This document shows positions 8,768 to 17,236 of a stretch of DNA of 52,721 nucleotides, in pieces. Position 1 is the stretch's first letter, and every line of letters starts with the position of its first letter. Origin of the DNA: UBA7985 sp049612785 (GTDB lineage: Bacteria; Pseudomonadota; Alphaproteobacteria; UBA7985); the NCBI GenBank assembly GCA_049612785.1, contig JBMZBW010000006.1:1-52721 (forward strand), read 5' to 3'. The notes beneath the pieces were generated by a model that ran no database searches, was not told the origin of the DNA, and saw only the letters and a list, made by a program, of their open reading frames with translations. Made by a program: the position numbers and the translations under genes.

Positions 8768-8781
8768 TTGATCGTGATCAA
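8768..8781. promoter_or_regulatory. Perfect FNR/Anr-type box over a start codon
   Basis: TTGATCGTGATCAA exactly fits TTGATNNNNATCAA, the box bound by FNR, Anr, Dnr and FixK regulators. One flanking base pair on each side extends it to a 16-nt palindrome (8767-8782). Its last base is the A of ATG 8781, and no Shine-Dalgarno sequence precedes that start. In this place a bound regulator would repress. If the true start lies further in, it could instead activate a transcript beginning near 8816. Confidence 0.5.
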
Positions 8782-11700
8782 TGAATAAACCGAACCGTTT
8801 AAAACGGCTTTTGACAGACACTGGCGAAGTTGCGCGTAGCGGCTGGTTGATTCCAGCTCTTATGGCGGCGTTCTTGTGTCTGAATGTCGGTTGGGTTTGG
8901 TCGGCACACGCAGAGATTACTAATGTCGCAGAGGTAACCGCGGCGCAGGAAGAGGATGTTGATTCGACGCCGGACAATCGCGATGTTGAACCTCTTGAAG
9001 ACGATACGGCTTATGCAACCATCCATCCCCTCGGTTTCCTCGTACAGAAGAGCCTTGTGGGGGTGGTTTGGGATGAAAGTAGCGAAACGCACATCTTTGA
9101 TTTTCACCTGAGGGGCAAAAACAACGGTACGGCGCGGCTCTACGACCTGTCTTTGATCGAAAACTTCCGTGACGGTCTGGGCTTTCTCGGCACAGACTAT
9201 GTGTTTCAGGGCGTGGTGGACACCGGCGGAAAAGCGCCAGCTGTGGTTTATCAGCCCGCCGACGGGTTCACCCAGATTACGATTGATCCGACCTTTGATG
9301 GAGATCTTCAACTCGATGTTTTGAGTCCGGCTTCATCGCAGTTGGAAGCGGGTGCGGAGTTCGTCGTTGGCTTTTCAATCCGAGTTGACACGGACGTCTC
9401 CTATCTCGCGACAACGTTTCAGAATCAGGTCCGCGGTGAAGCCAATGGCGACAACAATAACAGCGGCATCGGCACCATTCCGCTGGTTGATCTCTCGGAC
9501 AATGCTGACTTCGTTGCGAGCAGCGGTGGGGTCACAAACGTCGATAACGCGCCCGGCGATGTCCCGACGCCTCTGCCAGCGCTGCGGTTGGACAAGAGCC
9601 TGCGCTCTGTGACCTACCCTCTCAATCCCGGCCAAACTGAAAATGATATCGGTATGGTGTTTGAGTTCACGTTGCAGAACGTGGGAGAGCTCGATCTCTA
9701 TAACCTCCAACTCGTCGATGATTTACTGGACCAGACCATGGTTGAGGAAATCCTGTCGGTGAGCATCACCAGTGGCACTTCAAGCGGAACGGTTTGGAAT
9801 GCTTACGACATCGCGCAGGACTTTATCGGCTTTACCGATCCTTCCGGTGCACAGCTCACGCCTTTTCAGAACCTAGGTGGCGTCACTGTCGCGACATTAG
9901 AGCCGGACGACAGTGTGGAGGTTCTGATTGAGGTTGAGGCTCGTTTGAACCCAACCGAGTCCGAAACCTTCCTGAACACCGCAGCGGCCCAAGGCTATGT
10001 CGATCTGGATAATGATGGATCGCCTGAGACGGGGACCACGTCTGTCTATGATGACAGCGATGGTGATGGTGACCTCGATTTGGATGACCCCGATGATCTG
10101 GGCGAAGACGGGGGTGATGATCCGGTCAAGTTGCCTCTGATCGCGACAACCAAACTGGCTTCAGCTGATGGTGCAGTGAACATCGGTGGCAACCAGTACG
10201 AAGTCACCTACGAGCATGCCATTTACAATCTTGGCTCTTTGGATTTGGTCGACCTGACTTTTGTCGATGCCTTTTGTGAATTGAACTCGGATATCTTGAC
10301 GCTTGATAGTGTCAGCGTCGGCGCCTTCGCCCTCAACGGCATACCAGCGGCTTCGTCCACTGGTGCCTTCACCGCATTCGAGCTGCTGCCCGCCTATATC
10401 ACCGGTCCCGGTGGACCCGGCGTGAATTGCCCGCCAACACCGGGCAACGAAGCGACGGAAACACCGTTCACCAGTGGGAACGCCGTGCTGGAACCGGGTG
10501 ACGTTTTGACCTTTGAGGCGACCCTGCAATTCACAATGGAGTCCGGGCTGCAGACCTTCATCCTCGAAAACATCGCAACCGCCTCGGGCTATGGGGATGC
10601 TGATGGGGATGGTCAGCCGGACGACACAAACGGCGATTTGATTCCCGATACCAAAGTCTCCGACGACAGCGGGGCGACCATCGATGAGAATGAAATTACC
10701 GTCGTGGGTCTCGCGACAATTCAGGTCGAGAAAGAGCTGATTGATGTTCAGCCGTCAAACCGGGTCGATGGTGACACCACGCTGATGACTTTCGAAATTC
10801 GGATTAACAACATTGGTCCGAAGTCCTTGGTCGACGTTCAGCTTACAGAGGATCTGGAAGGGCTACTAGGCGGGCTCTACGAGGCGGGCGGTCTGGTCGG
10901 CATCGAAACCATGCCAGCGCAGGTCGGGGTGCCCAATGATCCGGCTGTGACTGTTCTGACCTTCGATCCAACCTTCGATGGCACGACAGCGAACAGCAAT
11001 ATTCTGACCACTGAAAGCGCGATTGCGGGGCAAGATTCGGCGCGACTGACCTTCACCGTAGAGGTTGACCACGATAGTCCTTTGCTGCCGAACCCCTTGG
11101 TTAATTCGACGATTGCAACCGCTTATCCGGACAATGACGAAGACGGTAATGCGGACGCCGGCGCTGGGCAGCTCAGTGATACGTCGGACGACCGTTTCGA
11201 CAATGACGCCGACTCAACCGAGACGCCAACGCCGCTGCCGTCCTTAAAAACCGCGAAGACTGTCAGCGTACCGTTTGCCACTGTCGGAACGTCTGGGGAA
11301 ACGACCACGTTTGCGGGTCAGTTCGAATTTGCAATCACCAACACAAGTGATCTGCCAATCTACGGGTTATCCATGCTGGATGATTTCGTTGATGACCCTT
11401 ATGTCCGGGAAGTTCAGTCCGCGACGGTTTCGGACATGACGTCTACCTTTGGTTCTTTTGACGGATCTGACATCGATCCAGCCTTTATTGTCGGCGTAGC
11501 AGCAGGCGGGGTAGCCCCGTCGACGCAGCCGTTCCTCGATACCCTCAGCAATACAACGCCCGTGTTGCAGGCCGGAGAAACGCTGACTTTCAAAGTTGAT
11601 TTGACGATCGATCTCGAACCGTCGACGCCGGATACGGCGGATATCCTGAACAGTGCGCTAACGACTGGATACGTCGATCTCGACGGTGACGGCAGTATTG

Positions 11701-13850
11701 CCAACGATGGCGGCGCACGGATCGAAGATCGCAGTGATGTCGACGATGCCCTCGCACAGGATGGTCCGGATGAGGGGCTTGACGTGGGTGATGACCCGAC
11801 ACCGTTGCTCTTGGCTCGTCTGAGCGCTGCGCACTACTTTGAGATTAACCCACAAACCGGCACGATTGGCACCCAGAGCACGATTGATCCGAATTACGTT
11901 GAGTTCTTTGGCCGGGTTGTGGTGCAGAATACGGGTGATGTGCCGCTGACCAATGTCACGCTTGTTGCTGAAGACCCGGTCACGTGGGGCACAACCGTTC
12001 TGGTAGATCAGCCGCCGACCATCGCGGTTGCGCCGAACCAAGGTTCACCTTTCACGCCCGGAACCGCTTATGACCCGGCCCTGAACAACTTTAACCTTGC
12101 CGGTACGGGTTCCTTGCTGCGGGTAGGGGAGAAGACCGACATTCGCTTCCAGTTCCGCGTCGATCTGACCGATCCCAATATTGATCTGCCATGGTTCGAG
12201 ACAGACCAGATCGTCGTTAGCGGTCAAGTTGCGGAAGAGCCGACCGGTCCGTTCGCGCCGCAGCCGCTGGTCTTTGGTCCCAACCTCGAGCCGATCATTG
12301 TCTATGATCTCTCAGACTCTGGCACCGATCCGCTCAGCTCCAACGCGGGAGCGCCGGGGGATACGGGCGGTACGGATGACCCAACGCCACTGAGTGCGCA
12401 TACGGGTGTCGAGTTCCGTGTGCTCAAATCGGCGCAGCCAACAGCTCTGGTCGCCGGTGATTTCGTCAACTGGGAAGTTCGTGTGTTGAACACGGGCACG
12501 ATTACCGGTGTGAATGTTGATATCGTCGATATTCTACCGCCGGGCTTTGCCTACGTGCGCAATACGGCGGAACTCGATGGTGTGCTCTTGGAGCCAACGA
12601 TTGCTGTGCCGGGCGACTACCCCAAGCCGACGGCGGCTCCTGCGCTCGACATCGATGGCGCGGAACTGTTTGGCGAAGGCGAAGTGCTGGTTTGGCGTGT
12701 GGCGAGTTTCCCGGTGGGTGAAGAGTTGGTCTTCACCCTGCTGACCCAGGCGTCCATCGCTGTTGATCCCGGCCAGACTTTCATCAACCGCGCCTACGTC
12801 TACGACGAAAGCCAACCGGATGCCGACCGCATTCGCTCAAACATTGCCGAGGCTGAAGTCACGATCATCGCCGATCCGGTTTTTGATTGCGCTACGGTCA
12901 TCGGGCAGGTTTTCCGTGACCGGAACAAGAACGGCTATCAGGACTCAGGCGAAGAAGGTATTGCCGGCGCGCGCATGGCGACGCTGGCCCGAGGGACCGC
13001 GCTGACCATCACCGGCGATGCCTATGGTCGCTACCATATTCCCTGTGCGGCAATCCCAAATGCTGACCGTGGTTCCAACATCATCGTCAAGCTGGATACG
13101 CGCACCCTGCCAGCGGGCTACAAGATGACGACTGAAAACCCTCGGGTGGTCCGTCTGACACCGGGTAAGGCGGTCAAGATGAACTTTGGTGCCGCGCCGG
13201 ATCGTTTGGTGGAGTTGGACCTGAACCGCTGTGCCTTTGTTCGCGGGAGTCTTCAGCTCACCAAGGCTTCGCAGCAGGGTCTGCCAACGCTGCTCCAGAC
13301 CCTTAAGGCGCAGCAATCAACGCTGCGGATCAGCTACCGCTACGATCGCAAAGATGCTGGCTTGGCTGAGCAGCGGATGCAGTTGCTGCAAAGTCTGTTG
13401 CGTCGCCTGTGGGCTTCGGCGGGTGGAAGCTACGATCTCGACATCGAAACGGAAACCATCCGCCTTGTCGGTGCGCCTCTCCAGTGTGCTCCAACCTCTG
13501 GGGAGTTGCTCGGACTTGGGCGCGTCGATGGCTTGCCTCCCGGCTCCATTCAAGTGACGGGTGAGGCACTGGCACGGTTCCGGGTGGAGCCGGGTTACCG
13601 CCTGTATATCTCGCCAGAAGGAACGTTCTATCTGGTCGAAGATTCGGCTGCGCTGGGTTCAGCAGGTTTGGATCTGAACCTTGGAGAGCTACCCTTGGGT
13701 TCTCGAATTGTGGATCCGGCCTCTGTTGGTGTGAGCATCGTTCCGAGGGGATTTGCTGTGGTGCAGACCCCAAAGGGACAGGTTCTGCTTAGCCCCATGA
13801 CTCCTGAAGCGGCGCGCTCTGTCCAGAGCCTGACCAATGGTCTGAATTGA
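8781..13850 (+). CDS. Giant secreted repeat protein with DUF11-like modules, an SdrD-B-like domain and a conserved C-terminal region
   Basis: A 1689-aa exported protein. A long signal peptide ends SAHAE near residue 45. It is followed by the DUF11-associated motif NVAEVTAA / DVDSTPDN / EDDTA. About seven Ig-like modules of 165-195 residues follow, with boundaries near 267, 453, 645, 820, 1011 and 1208. Each closes in an acidic linker, often ending DDPTPL. Calcium-loop-like stretches (DLDNDGS, DADGDGQ, DNDEDGN, DLDGDGS) lie near 409, 605, 784 and 965. Residues 1370-1455 look like an SdrD-B-like domain (GQVFRDRNKNGYQDSGEEGI). The last 215 residues resemble the C-terminal region often found after DUF11 repeats, perhaps OmpA-like. 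No anchor or cleavage motif is seen. An in-frame TGA directly precedes the ATG. Adhesin or surface-layer function is inference. Confidence 0.8.
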   Translation: MNKPNRLKRLLTDTGEVARSGWLIPALMAAFLCLNVGWVWSAHAEITNVAEVTAAQEEDVDSTPDNRDVEPLEDDTAYATIHPLGFLVQKSLVGVVWDESSETHIFDFHLRGKNNGTARLYDLSLIENFRDGLGFLGTDYVFQGVVDTGGKAPAVVYQPADGFTQITIDPTFDGDLQLDVLSPASSQLEAGAEFVVGFSIRVDTDVSYLATTFQNQVRGEANGDNNNSGIGTIPLVDLSDNADFVASSGGVTNVDNAPGDVPTPLPALRLDKSLRSVTYPLNPGQTENDIGMVFEFTLQNVGELDLYNLQLVDDLLDQTMVEEILSVSITSGTSSGTVWNAYDIAQDFIGFTDPSGAQLTPFQNLGGVTVATLEPDDSVEVLIEVEARLNPTESETFLNTAAAQGYVDLDNDGSPETGTTSVYDDSDGDGDLDLDDPDDLGEDGGDDPVKLPLIATTKLASADGAVNIGGNQYEVTYEHAIYNLGSLDLVDLTFVDAFCELNSDILTLDSVSVGAFALNGIPAASSTGAFTAFELLPAYITGPGGPGVNCPPTPGNEATETPFTSGNAVLEPGDVLTFEATLQFTMESGLQTFILENIATASGYGDADGDGQPDDTNGDLIPDTKVSDDSGATIDENEITVVGLATIQVEKELIDVQPSNRVDGDTTLMTFEIRINNIGPKSLVDVQLTEDLEGLLGGLYEAGGLVGIETMPAQVGVPNDPAVTVLTFDPTFDGTTANSNILTTESAIAGQDSARLTFTVEVDHDSPLLPNPLVNSTIATAYPDNDEDGNADAGAGQLSDTSDDRFDNDADSTETPTPLPSLKTAKTVSVPFATVGTSGETTTFAGQFEFAITNTSDLPIYGLSMLDDFVDDPYVREVQSATVSDMTSTFGSFDGSDIDPAFIVGVAAGGVAPSTQPFLDTLSNTTPVLQAGETLTFKVDLTIDLEPSTPDTADILNSALTTGYVDLDGDGSIANDGGARIEDRSDVDDALAQDGPDEGLDVGDDPTPLLLARLSAAHYFEINPQTGTIGTQSTIDPNYVEFFGRVVVQNTGDVPLTNVTLVAEDPVTWGTTVLVDQPPTIAVAPNQGSPFTPGTAYDPALNNFNLAGTGSLLRVGEKTDIRFQFRVDLTDPNIDLPWFETDQIVVSGQVAEEPTGPFAPQPLVFGPNLEPIIVYDLSDSGTDPLSSNAGAPGDTGGTDDPTPLSAHTGVEFRVLKSAQPTALVAGDFVNWEVRVLNTGTITGVNVDIVDILPPGFAYVRNTAELDGVLLEPTIAVPGDYPKPTAAPALDIDGAELFGEGEVLVWRVASFPVGEELVFTLLTQASIAVDPGQTFINRAYVYDESQPDADRIRSNIAEAEVTIIADPVFDCATVIGQVFRDRNKNGYQDSGEEGIAGARMATLARGTALTITGDAYGRYHIPCAAIPNADRGSNIIVKLDTRTLPAGYKMTTENPRVVRLTPGKAVKMNFGAAPDRLVELDLNRCAFVRGSLQLTKASQQGLPTLLQTLKAQQSTLRISYRYDRKDAGLAEQRMQLLQSLLRRLWASAGGSYDLDIETETIRLVGAPLQCAPTSGELLGLGRVDGLPPGSIQVTGEALARFRVEPGYRLYISPEGTFYLVEDSAALGSAGLDLNLGELPLGSRIVDPASVGVSIVPRGFAVVQTPKGQVLLSPMTPEAARSVQSLTNGLN

Positions 13851-13860
13851 GATTTGTCTG

Positions 13861-16317
13861 ATGAATAAGTTCAAGATCTTTCCTTTTGTTCTGAAGTCCA
13901 CTGTGGCGCTGGGGATCCTGACCGACATCGCAGCCGGACAAACGGTTCCGGTTTCGAAGGCGGGCCTCTCTGGTGGGTCTTCGACTGAAGCGATCCTGGG
14001 TGCGAACATCGATTGGACGATCAAAATCGACAATCGGAATATGAGTGGTGCGATTGATTTTCGTCAGTCAACAACCCTGCAGCGTATCCGCTTGGTCGAT
14101 CTTATTTCTGATGCGCATGAATACGTCGCGGACAGCTTCGAAGTGCCGTGGGACTTCACCATCATTGACGATGACGGGTCCTCAGCAACTGGCCTGAATA
14201 ACGTCAAGGCCGAGACGGATTTTCTCTCCCCTGACGGTGCCTTCAAAACCCTCGAATTTGCCTCTGGCATTACAACGGTTTCGGATATCTCCAATCTCGG
14301 CGGTGGCGACGGGTGGGGGGTTGAATTCGCTGAGATCAATGGCGTGGATTACATCGTCTGGCTAAACCACCACTGTCCTGATGGTAAATGCCCGGTAGCT
14401 CAGTTGCAGTGCGTGAGCCCAACCACGCAAGACACCAACGGTGATCCATTGACCTGTCCGGGGCATCTCAAAGATATTGCTGAGATCGTAGGGCCGGGTG
14501 CTACGACATCAGACGCGTCTGATGTTTCCATCTATGACAACACCTACGCCTACTTTGCCTACGGCATTTCGGACACGGAAGACGGTTTTGGCTGCTGGAA
14601 CATAGCCAGCAACACCGCTTGTAATGTTGGAAAGCATGCCATTTCCGATAACAACGGCAAAGACAAGCCGGCGTGGGTCGATACGGACCTTGATATCTCC
14701 GCATCGGGAAGAGCGTTTTCAGGCAACGACGACGGCGACCTCTACTGTTGGCGTGCTAACACGGGTGCTGCCTGTGGTGATCAGCCGTTCTATTCCAACG
14801 GGTCCAACACGACTTTTTCCGGCAAGGAAGGCCCGACGGGTATCCTCGATGACGACAACAATCGCTATTACTACTACGACCCCCGAGGGCAACTGAACTG
14901 TGTCAATGTTGGCGGTAACGGTGCCCAGAATGGGTCGCAGTGCAGCGCGTGGAACCCGCCATCTATTGATCTTCCAGACAACAAATATGCTCCCTTTTTC
15001 ACCCGCAACACGGCCGGTGCCGTTAACGCTGTGTGTTTCCTCGATAACAAGGATATCAGCTGCTTTGACGAGGTAACCGGCGCAACCGTTAATACGGGCT
15101 CGGGTTACCTCTTTGACTCCCTGGATAAGCCCACATCCGGTTCGTACATCGCGCGCACCAATCGGCTCTACGTGGGGCAAAAAGGCAATCCCGTTTCGGC
15201 GTGTTGGGATTTCAATCAGGCTGGTAACGGGTACGGAGCGCAGTGTAATCCCGTGCTCGACCTTAGCGGGGTAGACAGCTATTACGCCTTGGGTGTGAGT
15301 GACAACATTGGTTGTGGTTTCTACAACACCCATGTCGGTGTCATTGGCTCCTTTGACTTGATCACCCATGAAATTCCCTGTGTGAACACGCGCGTGACAG
15401 CTGAGGTTTCAGCCAATGCGTTAGAGAACTTCTGTCGCTCCGGTCTGGCGGGCATAGCCAACACCAAATGGAACAATGTTTCCTTTGCGCAGTTTGACAG
15501 CGCGGATTTCTCAGATTTCTCCTTGCGCGTGACGGACTCGTCCGATTCCACTTTGGCCACCTATACCTTCAGCGGCGGCGCGCTGCAGTCCGCAGACAAT
15601 ATAGCCGTCTACGACATCCCAAATGATGGTGAGATATATTTCAAGGTAAGCGGTTTCCTTGCAGAGGGCGTTTCAAACCCGTTTGACCCCACGGCAACCA
15701 ATCTTCCATCGGTAACGGTTGATTTTATAAACCAGCGTGAACTCGAAGCCTGTCTGAGCACGTTCGTGACCGAGGCATCATGCTCACCAGCGACGGTCGC
15801 CACTAACTACACAAAGCTTCGATACATTGCTCCTAACGAACCCCAAATCATCTATGGTGATGATACGGCGGTGCTCAATACCATTGAAGCCAACGCGCAG
15901 CCCTGTGGCATTGATCTGCAACTGTCAAAATCGCTCTATGAGAACAAGACGCTCGCCGCGATTTGCACCGTAAACAACACCTCCGACGATCCACGCGATA
16001 CGGCGATGAACTGCGATGCGAGCTCGGGTGAACCTCTACCGGGCATCGCCTACTGCGACGACGAAGTGACCTATCGGATCAACGTAGAAAACCTTGGTCC
16101 CGCAGTGGCGACGAACATCGAGGTTACGGACTATCTGCCGGACAACTTTGAATACGTGCAAAGTGCGGTGGATCCCAACGTCGCCCAGACGACTTACACA
16201 GCCGGCCCTCAGGCACCTTTGGGCGGCACTCTGAGCCTTGACTGGACGCCGGGTCAAAGTCTCGGCGTTGGGTCGGTTGTTAACTGGGATGTCACTGGTT
16301 ATGCCCGCTGCAACTAG
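13861..16317 (+). CDS. Secreted protein with cysteine-paired propeller-like repeats and a C-terminal DUF11 module
   Basis: An 818-aa exported protein starting 10 nt after the giant gene, so it is probably co-transcribed. The signal peptide ends near AAGQ. The N-terminal third is beta-rich. Residues about 165-520 contain repeats in which an aromatic-rich strand with Cys is followed by a second Cys: GCWNIASNTACN, LYCWRANTGAACG, QLNCVNVGGNGAQ, ISCFDEVTGATV, ACWDFNQAGNG. These recall PQQ-type propeller blades (VYALDxxTG) with added cysteines. The C-terminus is a DUF11 module (EVTYRINVENLGPAVATNIE), preceded by a Cys-containing segment that is repeated in the next gene. No enzyme site is recognised; a secreted structural or binding role is inferred. 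Confidence 0.72.
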   Translation: MNKFKIFPFVLKSTVALGILTDIAAGQTVPVSKAGLSGGSSTEAILGANIDWTIKIDNRNMSGAIDFRQSTTLQRIRLVDLISDAHEYVADSFEVPWDFTIIDDDGSSATGLNNVKAETDFLSPDGAFKTLEFASGITTVSDISNLGGGDGWGVEFAEINGVDYIVWLNHHCPDGKCPVAQLQCVSPTTQDTNGDPLTCPGHLKDIAEIVGPGATTSDASDVSIYDNTYAYFAYGISDTEDGFGCWNIASNTACNVGKHAISDNNGKDKPAWVDTDLDISASGRAFSGNDDGDLYCWRANTGAACGDQPFYSNGSNTTFSGKEGPTGILDDDNNRYYYYDPRGQLNCVNVGGNGAQNGSQCSAWNPPSIDLPDNKYAPFFTRNTAGAVNAVCFLDNKDISCFDEVTGATVNTGSGYLFDSLDKPTSGSYIARTNRLYVGQKGNPVSACWDFNQAGNGYGAQCNPVLDLSGVDSYYALGVSDNIGCGFYNTHVGVIGSFDLITHEIPCVNTRVTAEVSANALENFCRSGLAGIANTKWNNVSFAQFDSADFSDFSLRVTDSSDSTLATYTFSGGALQSADNIAVYDIPNDGEIYFKVSGFLAEGVSNPFDPTATNLPSVTVDFINQRELEACLSTFVTEASCSPATVATNYTKLRYIAPNEPQIIYGDDTAVLNTIEANAQPCGIDLQLSKSLYENKTLAAICTVNNTSDDPRDTAMNCDASSGEPLPGIAYCDDEVTYRINVENLGPAVATNIEVTDYLPDNFEYVQSAVDPNVAQTTYTAGPQAPLGGTLSLDWTPGQSLGVGSVVNWDVTGYARCN

Positions 16318-16492
16318 GAAGCGAAAAACAGAAGAAAAACCTGTAAAATATTGAAAACACAGAAAAAAATGCTGTAATAACTAATAAAAATATGATTTAT
16401 GGCTAATTAAGAAGCAATAAATCAGAAACTGCAATAACTGTGTTCTTCCAGCGAACAAGAACCGAGCAAATCGTTTTGAGATGGAGTAAAAA
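16318..16492 (+). other. AT-rich spacer inside the surface-protein cluster
   Basis: About 175 nt, rich in A runs, between the second and third surface-protein genes. The composition matches the stretch near 8600. It holds no gene or clear terminator and may carry a separate promoter for the small third protein. Confidence 0.45.
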
Positions 16493-17098
16493 ATGAGAAG
16501 AAACCCGATGAATCTGCTGGTGCTCCTGTTTGGAGTTCTGGCGTTTATGAGCAGCACAGCCAGCGCACAAATCGTTGAGGCGTGCGACGGCGCAAACGAC
16601 TTGAATAACATTGCCGAAGTCACGGCTGCAGCTGAGTTAGACGTGGATTCGACGCCGGATAACCAGAGCACCAACCCAAACGAAGATGATACGGCACAGG
16701 ATTGTACAACCATCACAAGCCTGATTGATCTTGAATTGAGCAAAGTCGTCTCTCGCAACATCACGCTGGACGGGATCTGCTCACCAAACAATGATTCCGG
16801 CAATAAACTCGATACGGCGGCAAACTGCGATGGGAACACCGGTAATGGTGATCCCAATGTTGTCTATTGCGGAGATGAAATTGAGTACAAGTTGGTCTTG
16901 TCAAACACGGGTGCCTCGACAGCGACTGGGATAACAGTAACCGATACCCTGCCTGCTGCGCTGGTTTATGACAGCAGCACTGGCGGTGACAGCGACTCCT
17001 ACGATGCTGGAACAAACGAGGTTTCATGGACCGTAAACAGTCTGGCAAAGGCCACTTCAGTTGACCTTTTTGTCATTGCTGACGTGACCTGTTCATAG
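16493..17098 (+). CDS. Small secreted protein with one DUF11 module (201 aa)
   Basis: ATG 16493 follows GGAG. The signal peptide (hydrophobic core LLVLLFGVLAFMSS) ends SASAQ. The mature start carries NIAEVTAA / DVDSTPDN / EDDTA, nearly the same motif as the mature start of the 1689-aa protein. From about residue 85, LSKVVSRNITLDGIC to VYCGDEIEYKL mirrors the end of the 818-aa protein, down to cysteine spacing, and leads into one DUF11 module with LPAALVYDSSTG. It thus joins the head of one neighbour to the tail of the other. It may be the minor or pilot subunit of a surface structure; that is inference. Confidence 0.75.
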   Translation: MRRNPMNLLVLLFGVLAFMSSTASAQIVEACDGANDLNNIAEVTAAAELDVDSTPDNQSTNPNEDDTAQDCTTITSLIDLELSKVVSRNITLDGICSPNNDSGNKLDTAANCDGNTGNGDPNVVYCGDEIEYKLVLSNTGASTATGITVTDTLPAALVYDSSTGGDSDSYDAGTNEVSWTVNSLAKATSVDLFVIADVTCS

Positions 17099-17139
17099 GC
17101 AATTCAAACCCTGAAGCCCTTCGTTGGCTGATGAAAAAG

Positions 17140-17176
17140 AAGGTGCTTGCCCTGCTTGGTGTGAGCACCTTTTTAT
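17140..17176 (+). terminator. Strong rho-independent terminator ending the surface-protein cluster
   Basis: AAGGTGCT (17140-17147) pairs perfectly with AGCACCTT (17164-17171), followed by TTTTATTTT. It lies about 40 nt after the stop of the third gene and separates the cluster from the SET-domain gene. Confidence 0.85.
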
Positions 17177-17236
17177 TTTGGCGGAAATACACCAAGCTGG
17201 ACCCAAGGCTGTTGTTTCCTGAGACCGGAGAAGGGC

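Noticed and set aside
9990..11780. Repeated acidic codons read as a CRISPR or tandem DNA repeat
   Set aside because: The repeats are in-frame protein linkers of unequal length, not identical DNA repeats with spacers.
14719..15369. A 216-codon minus-strand frame inside the 818-aa secreted protein gene
   Set aside because: The plus-strand frame has a signal peptide, repeats and a DUF11 tail; the antisense frame shows no family features.
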